DNA of 64,000 nucleotides from Pseudisothecium myosuroides (Eukaryota; Streptophyta; Bryopsida; Hypnales; Lembophyllaceae): contig OX637287.1 in the NCBI GenBank assembly GCA_951799445.1, positions 17,298,224 through 17,362,223 on the forward strand, read 5' to 3'. Positions within the stretch are counted from its first letter, which is position 1. Every line of letters starts with the position of its first letter. Shown in pieces: positions 1 through 12,295 of this stretch. The translations under genes were made by a program, and so were the position numbers. The notes under the pieces are model-generated. The model had not been told where the DNA came from. It ran no database searches and saw only the letters and a program-made list of their open reading frames with translations.

Positions 1-852
1 TTGAAAAATATCATTTTTGGACACATGTAACCATAGGATCTTGTAGTACTTTGGTTTGAGAATATGTGGAAAAAATTTCAGAAATTTCCATCATGTAGAT
101 TGGAAGATATTAGCGTTTGAAGTGGCAAAAATCCTTTTTTTGGCCCTGCGAAAAACCAGGCAGCTGCACTTCACAAGGTCAGATTATTATGAAAAAATTT
201 CCAAAATTGTTGGGCTTCTTTGGATTCATTCTTCAAGGCAAGTTGGCTACATGCTTGAAAATTTTCAGATTATTTGGAATTGTACAACATATAGGAAAAA
301 AATAGTAAGTAGAAAAAAGTAGAGAATGGTTCAAAACACTAAATTGTTAAGAAGTTAATTATGGAATTGAAAAATGCCAATCCCAATGGTTGCAATGTTG
401 TAATAAACAATCTACATCCTACGATTTTATTTTTTTTGAAAAATATTGAAAATTGAGTGAAATAAACGACTTCAAAGTTTATTTTAGAGTAGACAATCCA
501 TAATTGCCCGCAAACTAAAAATCCTCATAACGTTTGACTCATTGATCAGAATGGAATGATTCAAAGCTTTCCACATATATAAAAATCTAATAAACCAATT
601 TCAAATTTTTATTTTTGAAAAAAGAGATTTTTTTCTAATCTGCCCGGACTGCCCGAGTTGAGAAACAAACAACATATTAGGCCATAACTTTTGACTCATA
701 TTTCCAAATGTCATGAAATTTGGTGCATATGGAAGATATTCCTCGTCCCCACCTTTTGTAAAAATTTCAGCCCAAAATATGCAAATCTCTAGTCACACGT
801 ACCTGCCCAAAGTTTCTATGTTACCAAAAAAGGTATGTTGGTCCTTTAGGGG
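1..852. mobile_element. TTAA-family element, right part, cut by the window edge
   Basis: Ends GGTCCTTTAGGGG at 852, followed by TTAA (853-856). The interior matches the element at 7,544-9,572 in reverse: for example TGGAATGATTCAAAGCTTTCC near 550 against GGAAAGCTTGGAATCATTCC near 7,864, and ACAACATATAGGAAAAAAAT near 285. Short frames here resemble frames in the other copy only because the DNA is repeated. Confidence 0.7.
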
Positions 853-856
853 TTAA

Positions 857-2310
857 TCCACCCATGCAACTCATTATTTAACGCCCAACCAATTGCGAGT
901 CTTGTTTGGTCCAAAAACAAAAGTTATCATTATCATTTGTTAGAGCAACTTGTTTATTGGAGAAAAAACAAAAGTTAAGAGCATCCTCAGTAGTTTGGCA
1001 AATAAACCTGTTCCCGCATTTTTAGGATGGAAATTGCACAATTAGTATTCAGACCTATCAAAAAGTTTTGTTTAGCATTGCAAAATCTACATTATTGTTA
1101 GATTTGGCAATTCTGCCAAATTTTGCTTTTCCTTTCCATTGGATCAGCAATGTTGGAGATTCCCCCAAAGAGACTTGTAAGTAGATGGAAATCCAAATAG
1201 CAAGTTGCACAAACTGGAGAAATAAATGGAATTCATCTTACAATTTAACATTAACCATGAGATAAACTTTTGGCATACCACTAGCGATGCTAGCAAAGAA
1301 GTTGTTGCCTTTGCCAAAAATCACCTATTTGGAGAGACTAAAATGGACTTCCATGTACATAAATTGTCCAAAATTTACAAAGAAGACAAAAGAATTTCCG
1401 AAATTCTTTATGGAAGTGTGCAATATTTGCAAAGAGGAGCATCTAAATTGTTGATTAGCAGTATTATAGGGAAAAGACCCGTGAAAAGTAGGGGAGGCAA
1501 CTTTACAACTTCCAAAAAAATAATTTTAACATTGTACTTGAATTTTTTGTTGGCTTTTAGTTTGACAACAAGACAAAGCTACTCCTACAATGTAGTTTCT
1601 CCCTACTTGCATAGAAGTGTAAATATCATGATTGGAAATAGACTCTTCATATATGTCAATTACTTTGAATGGTTGGAGTTAAAGGCACTTGTAGTCTTGT
1701 CTCAATGGCTTTGGCCTTGGCACACTAGTGAAGTGGTCATGAGATCAAACCCATGCATTAATGGGAGAATTACCACCATATTCCACCTAAACTGTAGTGG
1801 GAGGTCAAATGACCTTGTCGTTATATGGAGACCTGAGAATTTCACAAAGGAAGGAACTTGTTGGTTTTTTATAGGGTCTATTTCCTGACATAGCCATCGA
1901 CGATGGAATTTGCCATCTAGGTTCATAAGGCTTAGATAGTTGAGCCATTCCAACAAACACTTCATTTATATTGGTCATTTAGACTAAAGTTATCCTTTCT
2001 TCTTGTTGGAATTCTTTTTCTTTTTCTTTTTTGTAAACAATATGGAAGTTGACAAAAATCATATTGATTCCATAAAACTTGAATTTTTTTCCGATTTTAC
2101 CTTTGCATAGAAATTTGCCTTCTAAGAAAATTTGACAATGGATTAAAGCATTAATCATGAGCTTATCATCCAAAATTGGATTTTGAAGCACTGGTTTCAA
2201 GGGCATCCTTAGTAGGACTAGTATATTGATTCTACAAATACAACTCTAACTTTTTATTATTTTATAATTAGAAATTAGAATTTTGATAGTTGGAAGCTCA
2301 TTCAAAAGTA
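857..2310. other. AT-rich unassigned DNA
   Basis: Contains a 220-codon frame at 1,226-1,888 without family resemblance or splice support; I do not call it a gene. Nothing else recognised. Confidence 0.4.
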
Positions 2311-2600
2311 TTTTGAATAGATACCTATAAAAAATCTCAAATTTAGGCTTTGGACAATGAAAATAAATTGCTTCAAAAGCACATGGAAAGACAAAAATTA
2401 TAGATTTGTTGGCACATCTTACTTACCCATGCAAAATTTGGCCAATTACATTCAAAAATGCCATAGTGATGGCCAAATTTTGGAATGGTGAGCATGATTT
2501 TTCAACACCTCTATGATTTTTGTCTTTCAATGTGCTTTTGAAGTGATTTATTTTCATTGTCTAAAGCCTAAATTTGAGATTTCTTGTACCTATTCAAAGT
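2311..2600. repeat. Snap-back inverted repeat, about 95-bp arms
   Basis: The left arm includes TCTCAAATTTAGGCTTTGGA near 2,335 and the right arm its inverse near 2,565. Pairing extends through ACAATGAAAATAAAT and CTTCAAAAGCACATGGAAAG. The spacer is about 95 bases. A foldback MITE is likely. Confidence 0.8.
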
Positions 2601-2697
2601 AAGGTAGTCTGCTCTAAAAGTGATAGTATTCTAAATGCTACCCCTATCTAAGAATGAGTGACATGCTGCTTGTCAATGATGAGTTAGGTAGGCTTAA

Positions 2698-3560
2698 CCT
2701 TTAAAGGACCGTTGTCCCTTCGAGGGACAAATGCATTTTTGGGAGGTACCTACGGTCTGAAATTTTCTCCTGATTTTTTGAAACATTTTTTGGAGGTAGA
2801 AAAGCTGATTAGCTTCATGGGAACATAATTTTTTTCACAATCGGTGCCCAGGAAAAAAAGTTATGACCAAATAAGCTCAAAAGAAGGGACGGGGGGCAGC
2901 TCGAGCAGCAAAAAAAATTGCAAAAATTTGATTTTTTTATATATATATATTTTTTTTCATAGATTATATTTTTGTCTATCTGGAAAGCTTTGATTCATTT
3001 CATTTGAGTTTGTTAGAGCATCTTCTTGAAAAAAAAATCGTAGGATTCATTTCTGAATGCAATTTTTCAAATTTTTCAGTTTTTTATTTTTATGCTTTAG
3101 TTTACTTGCTAGAACAATCTCACCATTGGGATTAGTGCATTCTAATTCCATCTAAAATATATGAATATTTTAGATTTTCCTTCTATCTTGTACCTACTTC
3201 TACTTAACAATTTTTTAAGAATGATAATTTAGTTTTTTTGAATTTTTTTTCCCTAGACTCTCAACACAATTCTCCACTATAAAGATTTAAAGCTCAAAAC
3301 TTTATAGTGCAAAAATTTTAAGTTAAAAATGTTCAGAGTCAAAAAGTCTAGTCCTGCAATGTGCTGAAAAACTTGTTTTTTCCACTTTAAACGCAAATAT
3401 CTTGCAATCTATGAGGTCAAAAATTCTGAAATTTTTTCTACACTTTTTTCTACTAGTTAGGTGTGAGAAACAATTAATTTTAATTTTTTTTTACTATTTG
3501 CTTTAGAAATGACAGTTTTCAGTGTTTTTTGGCAAAAAAAAGGCCTCGGAATTTTAGGGG
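2698..3560. mobile_element. TTAA-family element, 863 bp, degenerate ends
   Basis: TTAA at 2,694-2,697 and 3,561-3,564. The left end reads CCTTTAAAGGACC and the right end TTTTAGGGG. The interior is homologous, inverted, to 36,978-37,902: AAATATCTTGCAATCTATGA near 3,395, CTCAAAACTTTATAGTGCAA near 3,293 and GGTGCCCAGGAAAAAAAGTT near 2,845 all have inverse counterparts there. Non-coding. Confidence 0.75.
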
Positions 3561-3642
3561 TTAAATGGTCGCTTTTAGAGCAAACTACCTTACTTTTGAA
3601 TTTGCTTCCAATAGTGACCAAAACTCCAAGTTCTAATTATTA

Positions 3643-4226
3643 TTCCCTTGGTCTCAAAATAAATATGGGGTTTCCAAATATACTTGTCTCAACTTAAATT
3701 TGAAATTGGCTCTCCACAACTTGATGGTGAACAACCAAAGCTACTTCGAACACCCTAAAGCAAAAAAATGTGCAGATGTTACACTCCAAAGATTCTATAG
3801 CAACTCAATCCTTGCAAAAGGAATCAAAACGCAACCTCTAACCAAACAAAGGCAAAGAATTCAACCCAAAACTATACAAAAATTGCTACTAACAAATAAA
3901 TCTCTTGTTGAGAATTTCTTAGAGTTGAATCATAAGACATTGTTGGAATTGAATACAGAGGACATCAATGAATGTCACTGCACCAACATTGCTCGAAGAA
4001 TGATCAAAATTAATACCAATGGAGCAGTTCCAAAAAGGGCAAAAATTTGTCACTTCCGCTGCTTGTTTTCAACATGCACCGCTTCACTTTTGACTTCCAC
4101 TCTTTCAAACCTAATGGGGTTTAGTAGAAGCAGCAATACATCCGCAATCCCTTGAAAATAGGAACATCTCACGCGTTAATCTAGCCATTTCTAGGAAACC
4201 CGGATTTATTTCCAAGACAAAGGGAG
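3643..4226. mobile_element. Stowaway-like TIR element, 584 bp
   Basis: Flanked by TA (3,641 and 4,227). The left end reads TTCCCTTGGTCTCAAAATAA and the inverted right end CTCCCTTTGTCTTGGAAATA, and both continue to GGGTTTCC. CTCCCTnnGTC at a TA target is typical of Stowaway (Tc1/mariner) MITEs. A 151-codon frame at 3,700-4,155 fills most of the interior but matches no family I recognise. Confidence 0.7.
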
Positions 4227-4318
4227 TATTTGTTTAAATTATGCTATACAATTCAAATCTGAAAGCTCATTGAGAAAAATGTACTATATTGTACACCCTT
4301 CATTTTTTGCCTAACTCA

Positions 4319-5216
4319 ATAGAGTTAATTGAAAAGTGTGTGCAATGAGGGACTAGCAACCGTAGTTTGAGAAAAACATAGGAGGGTGATTGCAAGAAAC
4401 ACCTGACCTATTTCCCGTGACACTCTAGACCCTTTTTTGTTTTTTGAACATAATTTTTGCGTTCTAGCTCCAAATGACTCAAGATTTATAGGTAAGGTAC
4501 TCATAAATATTATAAACCTTGCCTAATTTTTTTGCTATTTTCAAAAATGTTTTACTATCCAAAAATAGCCCCAAATTTTATGTTACAATTGCCAATTTGG
4601 GGGGGGGGGTAGTACAATTTAGTAACCATAAAAATGATTATGGAGCTGAAATTTGGAGGAAGTGGTCTTCTAGTAGACTTGTAGCTATTCTTTGAAGGAA
4701 TTCTAAAAATTCTTAATATTATGTGGTGTAGAAGTCCAGAAAGTGAGCTTCATTCAGCTTACATTTTGAAACATATAAAACAAATTTTTGGTGGTTCTTT
4801 TGGTGGATGACCATCCCCATAGAGTTTTTACAAATGTCCAATTTTTATTTTATTTATTAAAAAAAAATCCTATTTTCAACTAGTTAAAACATTGAAGTAT
4901 CTATTTTCTTGAGTTTTGGCACTTTTCTAGTTCTCCTACTTAGAAAATTTTCCTAGGCTTTTCCTATGGTATCTACCTTCATCTTAAAGGTATATAAATG
5001 AGCCACATTTTAAAATTTTAATTTAATTTTTTAATTCTAATTTTAAAGTACTCTAGAAAAAATCATGAATATTGTTTTAAAACGACCCAAAACTTCTTGA
5101 AGCACCCAAACTTAGTCTCATGGAAATTGGTACTGTATTTTTTTTTACTATTTTTAATTGAACCTTCTTCTAATGTCCCTTTTACAAATTGGGGCTCACT
5201 TTACAATTAACTCTAA
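4319..5216. mobile_element. TIR element with TAGAGTTAATTG ends
   Basis: The left end AATAGAGTTAATTGAAAAGTG is inverse to the right end CACTTTACAATTAACTCTA. A shorter relative at about 46,560-46,745 shares AAAGTGTGTG, AATGAGGGAC, CTTCTTGAAGCACC and TTTACAATTAACTCTA. A run of 11 G lies at 4,599-4,609. Non-coding. Confidence 0.65.
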
Positions 5217-7543
5217 TATGTATTGTTTTTTGCATTTAGACTCCAGATTTGAATTATAATTTGAGTTACCTAGTATAATGGTTTGTCCCCCACAATATAC
5301 TCTAAAGTCTTTTCTTGAGCTCATGAGAACCCAAGACAAAAATCATTTGAAGTTAGTACCTGAAATTGAGGTAATTCATTTGAAGTTATTTTAAAGAGTC
5401 TATTCATGCCCACCACCTTTCTTTTATGCACCTTGCTCATCACATTGAACCTCATTTGTCCACTTAGCTACTAATGAAGTATTGTTGGACATGGAATATT
5501 CCACACCATCTATTGTAGAATCAAGGCAATGACAATGCATGGTACTGCATGCTATGAAAACCCACTCACTGATATGGTCCCAATAAGGAGTAAGCACTCC
5601 CTCAAGGCTGTGCTTGAATAAGATAAGGTACCAGGACCCTTTTGCAACACTATCCGTTTGCCACAAGCTAGAATAGTGTATAATTTCACAACCTCTCATT
5701 GACCCAAATATGTCGCATATTGATCCAAATATGACAAATATTTGCTCAAATTTGACATTGGTTTCCATAAGGAATCAATAGAAGTGAAATAGTTACTTGA
5801 AGCAACCAATGAAAGTTGAAGCATTTTGTAGTTCAAGGATGTCCATTTTGTAGTTCAAGGATAGTCTAGTATCAATTTTAGGTGTTTCTATGACTTCAAC
5901 TTTGAAAACTCATAGTAAATTTACACAAACTCTTCAAATTTCCAAACCAATCACATTTGGTTTTGCTTTCATTTACTAACATGATTGTGATTCAATATCT
6001 TTCTCAAATTGTGTTCAGAATTGCTCATTAGAGGGAAAAAAAAGTGTCTATTTCAGGTGGTACCTTGGACAGATCGGCCACAGCTGTGACATTGAACATA
6101 TGTAAGCCGGATGATGAGATTCATCTCCCGGGAATCATGCACGGCTCAAGAATGAAGATTACAAGGCACATGAATATTATGGAGTACTTCCATTGTCACT
6201 GTACTTAGCAGAAATGGTTCAGTTGCTGTGGTCGGCTCTGAGGACCACCGGCGCCAATGGTACAATAAACACCAAACAACCTCTCCATTCTCCAACGACT
6301 TCGCAGGCAGCGGTTTGAAAGAATCAATTGTTTTTCCTTGCGGCAGTTTTTGGTGAAAATGCAATTACAAGTTCAATTGCTGAAAGTTGCTGAAACACAC
6401 TTCTTCGAGAATGAAACTTCTATAAAGAAAGAGAAGGTATGGAGTGAAGAGAGGAGCCAACAAGAGCCCTTCTCCATGAAGAAGATGCAACACACCTTTT
6501 GAGAATGGAGAATGGAGAAACTTTTTCACATCCATTCTTCCCCTTGAGAGGAGAAGAGAAAAACTTCTCAATTAATCTTCAAAGAATGGGCCCTCTTCAT
6601 ATCAAGGAGAGATTGCCACAACCTCATTCTTTGAAGATTGAGAATGAGGAGAAGAAGATGTGACAACCCCTAATGACATGCTTAGGAGAAGCACAAAGAA
6701 AGTTGAAGATGTAGGAGGTTGAGTAAAGTAGACATTTCTAATAAACTTGCCTTTTCTTGTTATCAATAGTCGTTACAAAGAATTTGTTTGTTTGTTTGTT
6801 TGTTAATGTTAACCTTTTGGAAAAAATAAATTCCATGGAATTTTTTTATCTTTATTTTTTTATAACTTTCTAATTAATATTTGAAGTGAAACGGTAGAAG
6901 GCACCCAATTATTAGTGTCCCTAGATATGTACTAAAAATGTTCTTCAAATACTAGGAATCCAATGAAAATCCATCTTCATCTCAAAAGCTGAATGGACTT
7001 TATTTTAATTGGATTATGAACAAATCGATTTTGGGTAAAAAATTAGGGCTTGGTAATAGAGAGGGAGTCAAGAATGGAAGTTATACCATAGACTACTCAA
7101 ACATAGAATACAATCATAGACAATAGTATATACCAAGGCAAATGTCTAGTGCATTAGTTTGTTTGAAAGAATTGCATTTCAACTTTTTGAATTAGGCAAG
7201 GTAACTACTATGTTGGTTATAGCAAGGCACTGCAAAACATTCAATATTCTATAGCTTTTCTAAACCCTTCTTCCAGCAAAATGATGTGGATTGTTTCACA
7301 TCATTTCATCTCCCCAATGAAATGATGTAGAATATTCTACATTCCATCAGTAGCTATGAAGGCATGTGTCATTAAGCAAGATAATAGTAAATAGTATCAA
7401 AATTAGTCAGTAATCAAAGCAGTAATGACAAGTAGGAAGCAAAATTGGTTAGTAATTAAAGCAATAATCAAAACTAGTCAATAATCAAAATTAAATGTAT
7501 CATTTAAATATGGCAATAGTATTGCAAGAATATGTGCCATTAA
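5217..7543. other. Unassigned AT-rich DNA
   Basis: No gene recognised. Holds a small inverted pair near 6,567-6,641 (AATCTTCAAAGAATG with CATTCTTTGAAGATT) and a TTTG microsatellite at 6,784-6,805. Confidence 0.4.
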
Positions 7544-7809
7544 TCCTTAAATGACTAAGCTGAGTTTTTTGGCAACATAGCAATTTTTGGCAGCTTACTA
7601 TGAATGGAATTTTTATTTTTTTTCTTTGAAATTTTCATACAAGATAGAGACGAGATTTTTCTTTTAGCCCAATAATTTTCATAACTTTTGATTGCATGGT
7701 TAAAAAAAATTATTGTATGATATGTAGTTTTTTTCCTCGGCCACGCAGGCTGGGTAGAAAAAAAATCCACTTTTTTCAAAAACAAAAATTTGAAATTGGT
7801 TTTCTAAAT

Positions 7810-7852
<43 letters not shown>

Positions 7853-9572
7853 GTGTGTGTGTGTGGAAAGCTTGGAATCATTCCATTATAATCAATGAGA
7901 TGAAAGTTATGAGGAGTTTTAGTTTGTGGTCAATTATAGATTCTCTACTCTAAAATAAACTTTGAAGTTGTTTATTAAACTCAATTTTCAATATCTTTGG
8001 AAAAAAATAAAATCATAGGATGTAGATTTTTTATTATAACATTTCAACCATTGGGTTTGGTATTTTTCAATTCTATAACTAAATTCTTGACAATTTAGTA
8101 TTTTGAATAATTTCCTATTTCGTTCTACTTACTATTTTTCCTATATGTTAGGTCATTGCAAGCAACACCAACCAATTCTAGCTCAAAACAACCTATTTTG
8201 GTGAGTACTATGACTTTTGGAATAAAATTTTAAAAAATAAAATAAAATATGGATAATTTGTAAAGCATTAGAAATAGTATGTCTCTAAAATTTTAAACCT
8301 AGAAAAATTTAACTCTAAAAGTTATGCACAAAAAGAGCACAATGGAAAATACCAAGAAGATGGACACTTGGATTTTTTATTATTAAAAAATAGTAAAAAA
8401 TTAAATCTAATTAAATTTTATGAAAAGCCATTTTTTCTAACTTGAAGGTGCTCCTCTCAACCATTTTCATCTCTGGGAAAAATAAATTGTGTTTTTTACA
8501 CTTGCACAAAGGTAGTGCACTTTGAGCACATGTGGAAGGTGGATAATTTATTATTTAAAAAAATCTTTTCGTGGCCATGTGTAACCTTAGTAGAAGTTTT
8601 TGCAGTTCAATTTTGAGCTTCAAATTTGCACTTTTGGATTAAAAACAATACTAAAATCCCAAAATGGCCAAGGTAGACATCCTATCGGGTGCTATTTAAA
8701 AATAGTAAAATAATTTTAAAAAATGTCAAAAATGACTCAATGTCTACAACTACCATACGTACCTTCATTTCAAATTTTGTGTAAAACTAACATATGATGC
8801 AAAAATTATGAGCAAAAGACCACTTTTCCAAGGCCAAGGGGACAAAAAATAAGACAAGTGTTTCTTGCAGTCACCATTAGAGAGAATTTGGGCCCTCTAA
8901 AGGGCTGTGAGTTCCCATAAGTTCTCCACAAGTTTTGCACAGTTCCCGACTGCTGAAATTGCGCCACTGCAGCAGGGTGGGTGACATGGCCGAACTTCGG
9001 CCACATCAGATTTTTTTTTTTTTTTTTAAATTATTATTTTTTTAAAACTTTTGCTAAAAATGAAATTTGATTAAAAAAATTAAATTAAATTAAATTAAAT
9101 TAAATATATTTTTCTAACAGCCCATATCACTATTCACAACATGGGGACAGATTGGGGAACGGGCCTGAAACGGCCCTTTCTTGGCCCCAAATCCCTTCTA
9201 ATGCCATGTTGTACAATTCCAAATGATTTGAAATTTTTCAAGCATGTAGCTAACTTGCTTTGAAGAATGAATCCAAAGAAGCAACACCAACATGGACATT
9301 TTTTGATACAAATGTGACCTTGTGAAGTGTAGTTGCCCTGTTTTTTTTGCAGGGGCCCCAAAAGATTTTTTGTCAATTCAAACGCTAATATCTTGCAATC
9401 CACATGGTGGAAATTTTTGAATTTTTTTCCACATCACTTCAACCCAGTGTACTACAACATCCTACGATTACATGTATCCAAAAATCTTTTTTTCCCTAAA
9501 ATTTGGTACTTGTACTAGAAATGGTAGTTTGGGAGCGTTTGTGGTGAAAACATAGTCAAGGAACTTTAAGTG
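7544..9572. mobile_element. TTAA-family element with a nested 1.06-kb insertion
   Basis: TTAA at 7,540-7,543 and 9,573-9,576. It is the inverted homologue of the 1-852 copy. The match breaks at 8,149 and resumes at 9,206, with ATGTT on both sides of the break, so 8,150-9,205 is a later insertion. A (TA)n-(TG)n microsatellite sits at 7,813-7,865. The terminal 100 bases match the 9,764-10,071 hairpin. Confidence 0.7.
8150..9205. mobile_element. Unclassified insertion within the TTAA element
   Basis: 1,056 bp flanked by ATGTT (8,145-8,149 and 9,206-9,210). A possible inner TIR pairs GGTCATTGCAAGCAACACC (8,151) with GTGTTTCTTGCAGTCACC (to about 8,878); a similar GTGATTGCAAGAAACACC occurs near 4,385. 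It contains a T-run and a TTAAA microsatellite near 9,010-9,105. No frame recognised. Confidence 0.55.
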
Positions 9573-9763
9573 TTAAAAAATCGTTGAATGATCTTCGTCA
9601 AAGGACTCAAGTGTAAGCCTTTAAAGGCTAAGATATAGGACATATTTTCAACCAAAGCTCCATTTGTGCAATGATAGGATGACCTTTTTTCATGAATGAG
9701 GGGAATATGATGTCGACTAAGGGGCCTTCATTATTAGGTGAGAAATAACACATTGACACTTAA

Positions 9764-10071
9764 CCCCTAAAGGACCAAGCTGCGTTTTTTGGCAACATAG
9801 CGATTTTGGGCAGCTTACTACGAATGGAGTTTTTATTTTTTTTTCTTTGAAAATTTTACACAACATGTGCCCAAGGAGTAGCTTTAAGGCCCAACAATTT
9901 TTGTAACTTTTGACTATATAGTTAAAAAGTTACAGAAGTTGTTGGGCCTTAAACCTACTCCTTGGGCACATGTTGTGTAAAATTTTCAAAGAAAAAAAAT
10001 AAAAACTCCATTCGTAGTGAGTTGCCCAAAATCACTATGTTGCCAAAAAACGCAGCTTTTTCCTTTAGGGG
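9764..10071. mobile_element. TTAA-family snap-back MITE, 308 bp, near-perfect hairpin
   Basis: TTAA at 9,760-9,763 and 10,072-10,075. The ends are CCCCTAAAGGACCAAGCTGC at the left and GCAGCTTTTTCCTTTAGGGG at the right. The arms (about 145 bp) stay paired through CAACATGTGCCCAAGGAGTA and its inverse and meet near TTTGACTATATAGTTAAAAAG. Its termini match the 7,544-9,572 element. Confidence 0.9.
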
Positions 10072-10379
10072 TTAATGAAGTTGCTAAGACCAGTTTTTAG
10101 TTTTGCGCTTCTCGGAAATAGGTTTGCATGTAGATCAAGAACTAGTCAGACTGTAATCTATACTTCTTTAATTTCTACTATTTTCAAACTTGGTGGAAAA
10201 TTAGCAAAAAAAAAAGTATACAATCGTCACTGTTTCTATTCCTTGACCAAAGAAAATTATCCCCCCACTATCGCTCAATCCGACATATGCTAAAATGCTT
10301 AACATTGTCAGAAATAGGTCGCATACCGTACCGTATGCGTATTGCAAACTATTGCAAGCCGTGTGTACCGAAAAGCAAA

Positions 10380-12295
10380 AAGCGAAAAGCGAAAAATCCA
10401 GGTTAGGAATCGGCTCCGGTTCCGACCCACAGCCTCGGCATCGTGCGGCCCCCCAATAGCGACTGGGTCCCAAGTCCCAACTCCCCGTGGCGGCTTTTCT
10501 GTTGAGTTCCTGGCATTGCTCTGCTCCGCCCAGTTTCGTCTCCTTAGAGGCGTGCTCGTGGTGCGCTGATCCGCCGTGGTGGCGGCCGTCAGTAGTCTTT
10601 CCACCTTCTCCATTCTCTTGCTTCCAAGCCTCGTTTTAATTACCTCAGTCTTGATCGTCAAGGAAACCATCAGTCTTGCTCCGTCGCTGCGTTTCTCTGG
10701 ACCAGAGAAGGCCTAAAACACATTCAACACGAGGCGCTAGCTCCCGTTCCCGTTTCTCCGGCGAATTTTGATTGTAGGTCAGTTTTTCATCTTCTTCGCT
10801 TTCTCTACGGATGCGTGTGGTTTCGGATCTTGTAATGACTTAGTTTCGTGTTTTAGGTCATTCTTTAGCGTCTTGGTAAGCAGAATGTATGAGAATTCAA
10901 GGTTGCTTTGCAGATCAGTCCAATTTGTTTGTTCAGTGAAGGTTTTAGAGCTGTAGATTTGGAGTGATTCTTTCTTGATTCGGTTGAGTTCTGTGATTTT
11001 GGTCTTTATAGTGTTTTAGTGTTGACCTTGTTTCTTGTTAGCTTCTTTCATGGTGAAAAAGTTAACGGTGAAGATCTATGGCGATTGGTGTCAGGTGTCT
11101 TGTCTTTGGTCAGTTTTTGCTTCTAGTGTTACTTTCAGTTCATGAAATCTTGAAATGTAGATAAAAGAGTGGGCAGGTAATCTTGTAAATCTTTGGAAGT
11201 GCTTGAAGTTTTAGGTCGGTGTCCCCAAGACCGCACTTTCTTATTTCCTTAGTAGAGCATGTATGTTGCCCGTTGTCTCAATTTAGTTACTCGGGATGCA
11301 TCTTTCCGCATACTGTCCTTGAGCTGGAATTATTTAGATGAGCTTCTGTTCTTATGAGCTTGAATAACGTGTAGATCAGTACTATGTAAAGATTCAAGAA
11401 AGTACGTACTACTTTAATATGTGTCATCGTTTTTCAGTTCAAGAGACTCTACTCAATTGATATGTAGGTATTATATGTATCATCTTTTTTTTTTGTCGAC
11501 CTAATCTGCAGAAGGATCTAGGGTTCCGTGGTGATGACGAGAAATTGGGAAGCTCAGTAGTGTGCGTATTCTCGGAAATTACGTTCAGATTAAAAGTGTG
11601 AAGAGTAGTGTAATCAGTAGCCGTGTCTTGAGAACGTCCATGCCTAAGTGATGAGTATCACCAGCTTTTCCTTTAGTTGGACGAACCTTTTCTTTGATTC
11701 GTGCAATTCTTAGTGGAGAGTTTTTGCTGCGTAAGGATCGAAGCTTAGAGTTGTATTATTATTTTTTAGTACGTTATGGTTTGTAGAGCGATATATCTGT
11801 AATTGGACTACTTGCAAGAAGATGAGACAACTCTCCGGTGATTGTTTCCTTCTCAATTCATTTGATTTGTTTAATATCTGTAAGATTACTGTTAAGCTTT
11901 AGGGTGTGCTGGGAGGAATTTCTTTCGCTCTTTGCTTCAGGCCTGCAACACGCTTCTGTTTTCAGCGCAGTGAAGGATATTTCTCTGAACTGTTTCAGGG
12001 TGTTATTGCAGTGGAAAGATCAATTAATTATCGATCAGTAGACACCAGATGACTGTCAGAGGTCTAAGATTTAGGATTCTACAACTCAGATTTTATATTA
12101 TTAGTAGCTTGTGATCAATACAAGTTTAACTGAAGATTTTTTCTTCCATGGTATGCAGATATTTGTGGCAGCGGTTGCAGAATTTGAGCTAACCTTTCTC
12201 AAGGATTTCGCCCTAATATAGGTTATCTCAGATCTGAGATTACTCGTCTCTTTAAACTCGTCTTCGCTATCTTGAAGACTGAGGCTTCGGGCAAT
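10380..12295 (+). promoter_or_regulatory. Probable promoter, 5' UTR and leader intron of the PRELI gene
   Basis: The sequence changes from AT-rich repeat to a GC-richer, CT-rich unique stretch at about 10,380-10,770 (runs such as GTAGTCTTTCCACCTTCTCC), then to T-rich intron-like DNA up to the start codon at 12,296. I find no conserved coding frame. Candidate splice sites for a leader intron are a donor near 10,775 (TGTAGGTCAG) and an acceptor near 12,158 (TATGCAGATA); both are guesses from consensus. No clear TATA box was chosen. Confidence 0.4.

Noticed and set aside
56..322. Similar short peptides at 56-322 (+) and 9,134-9,403 (-) suggesting a conserved small protein
   Set aside because: The similarity is at the DNA level because both lie in copies of the same TTAA element; frames break elsewhere and the element is non-coding.
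1226..1888. 220-codon open frame as a gene
   Set aside because: No family resemblance, AT-rich repeat context, no splice partner, and amino acid composition typical of random AT-rich DNA.
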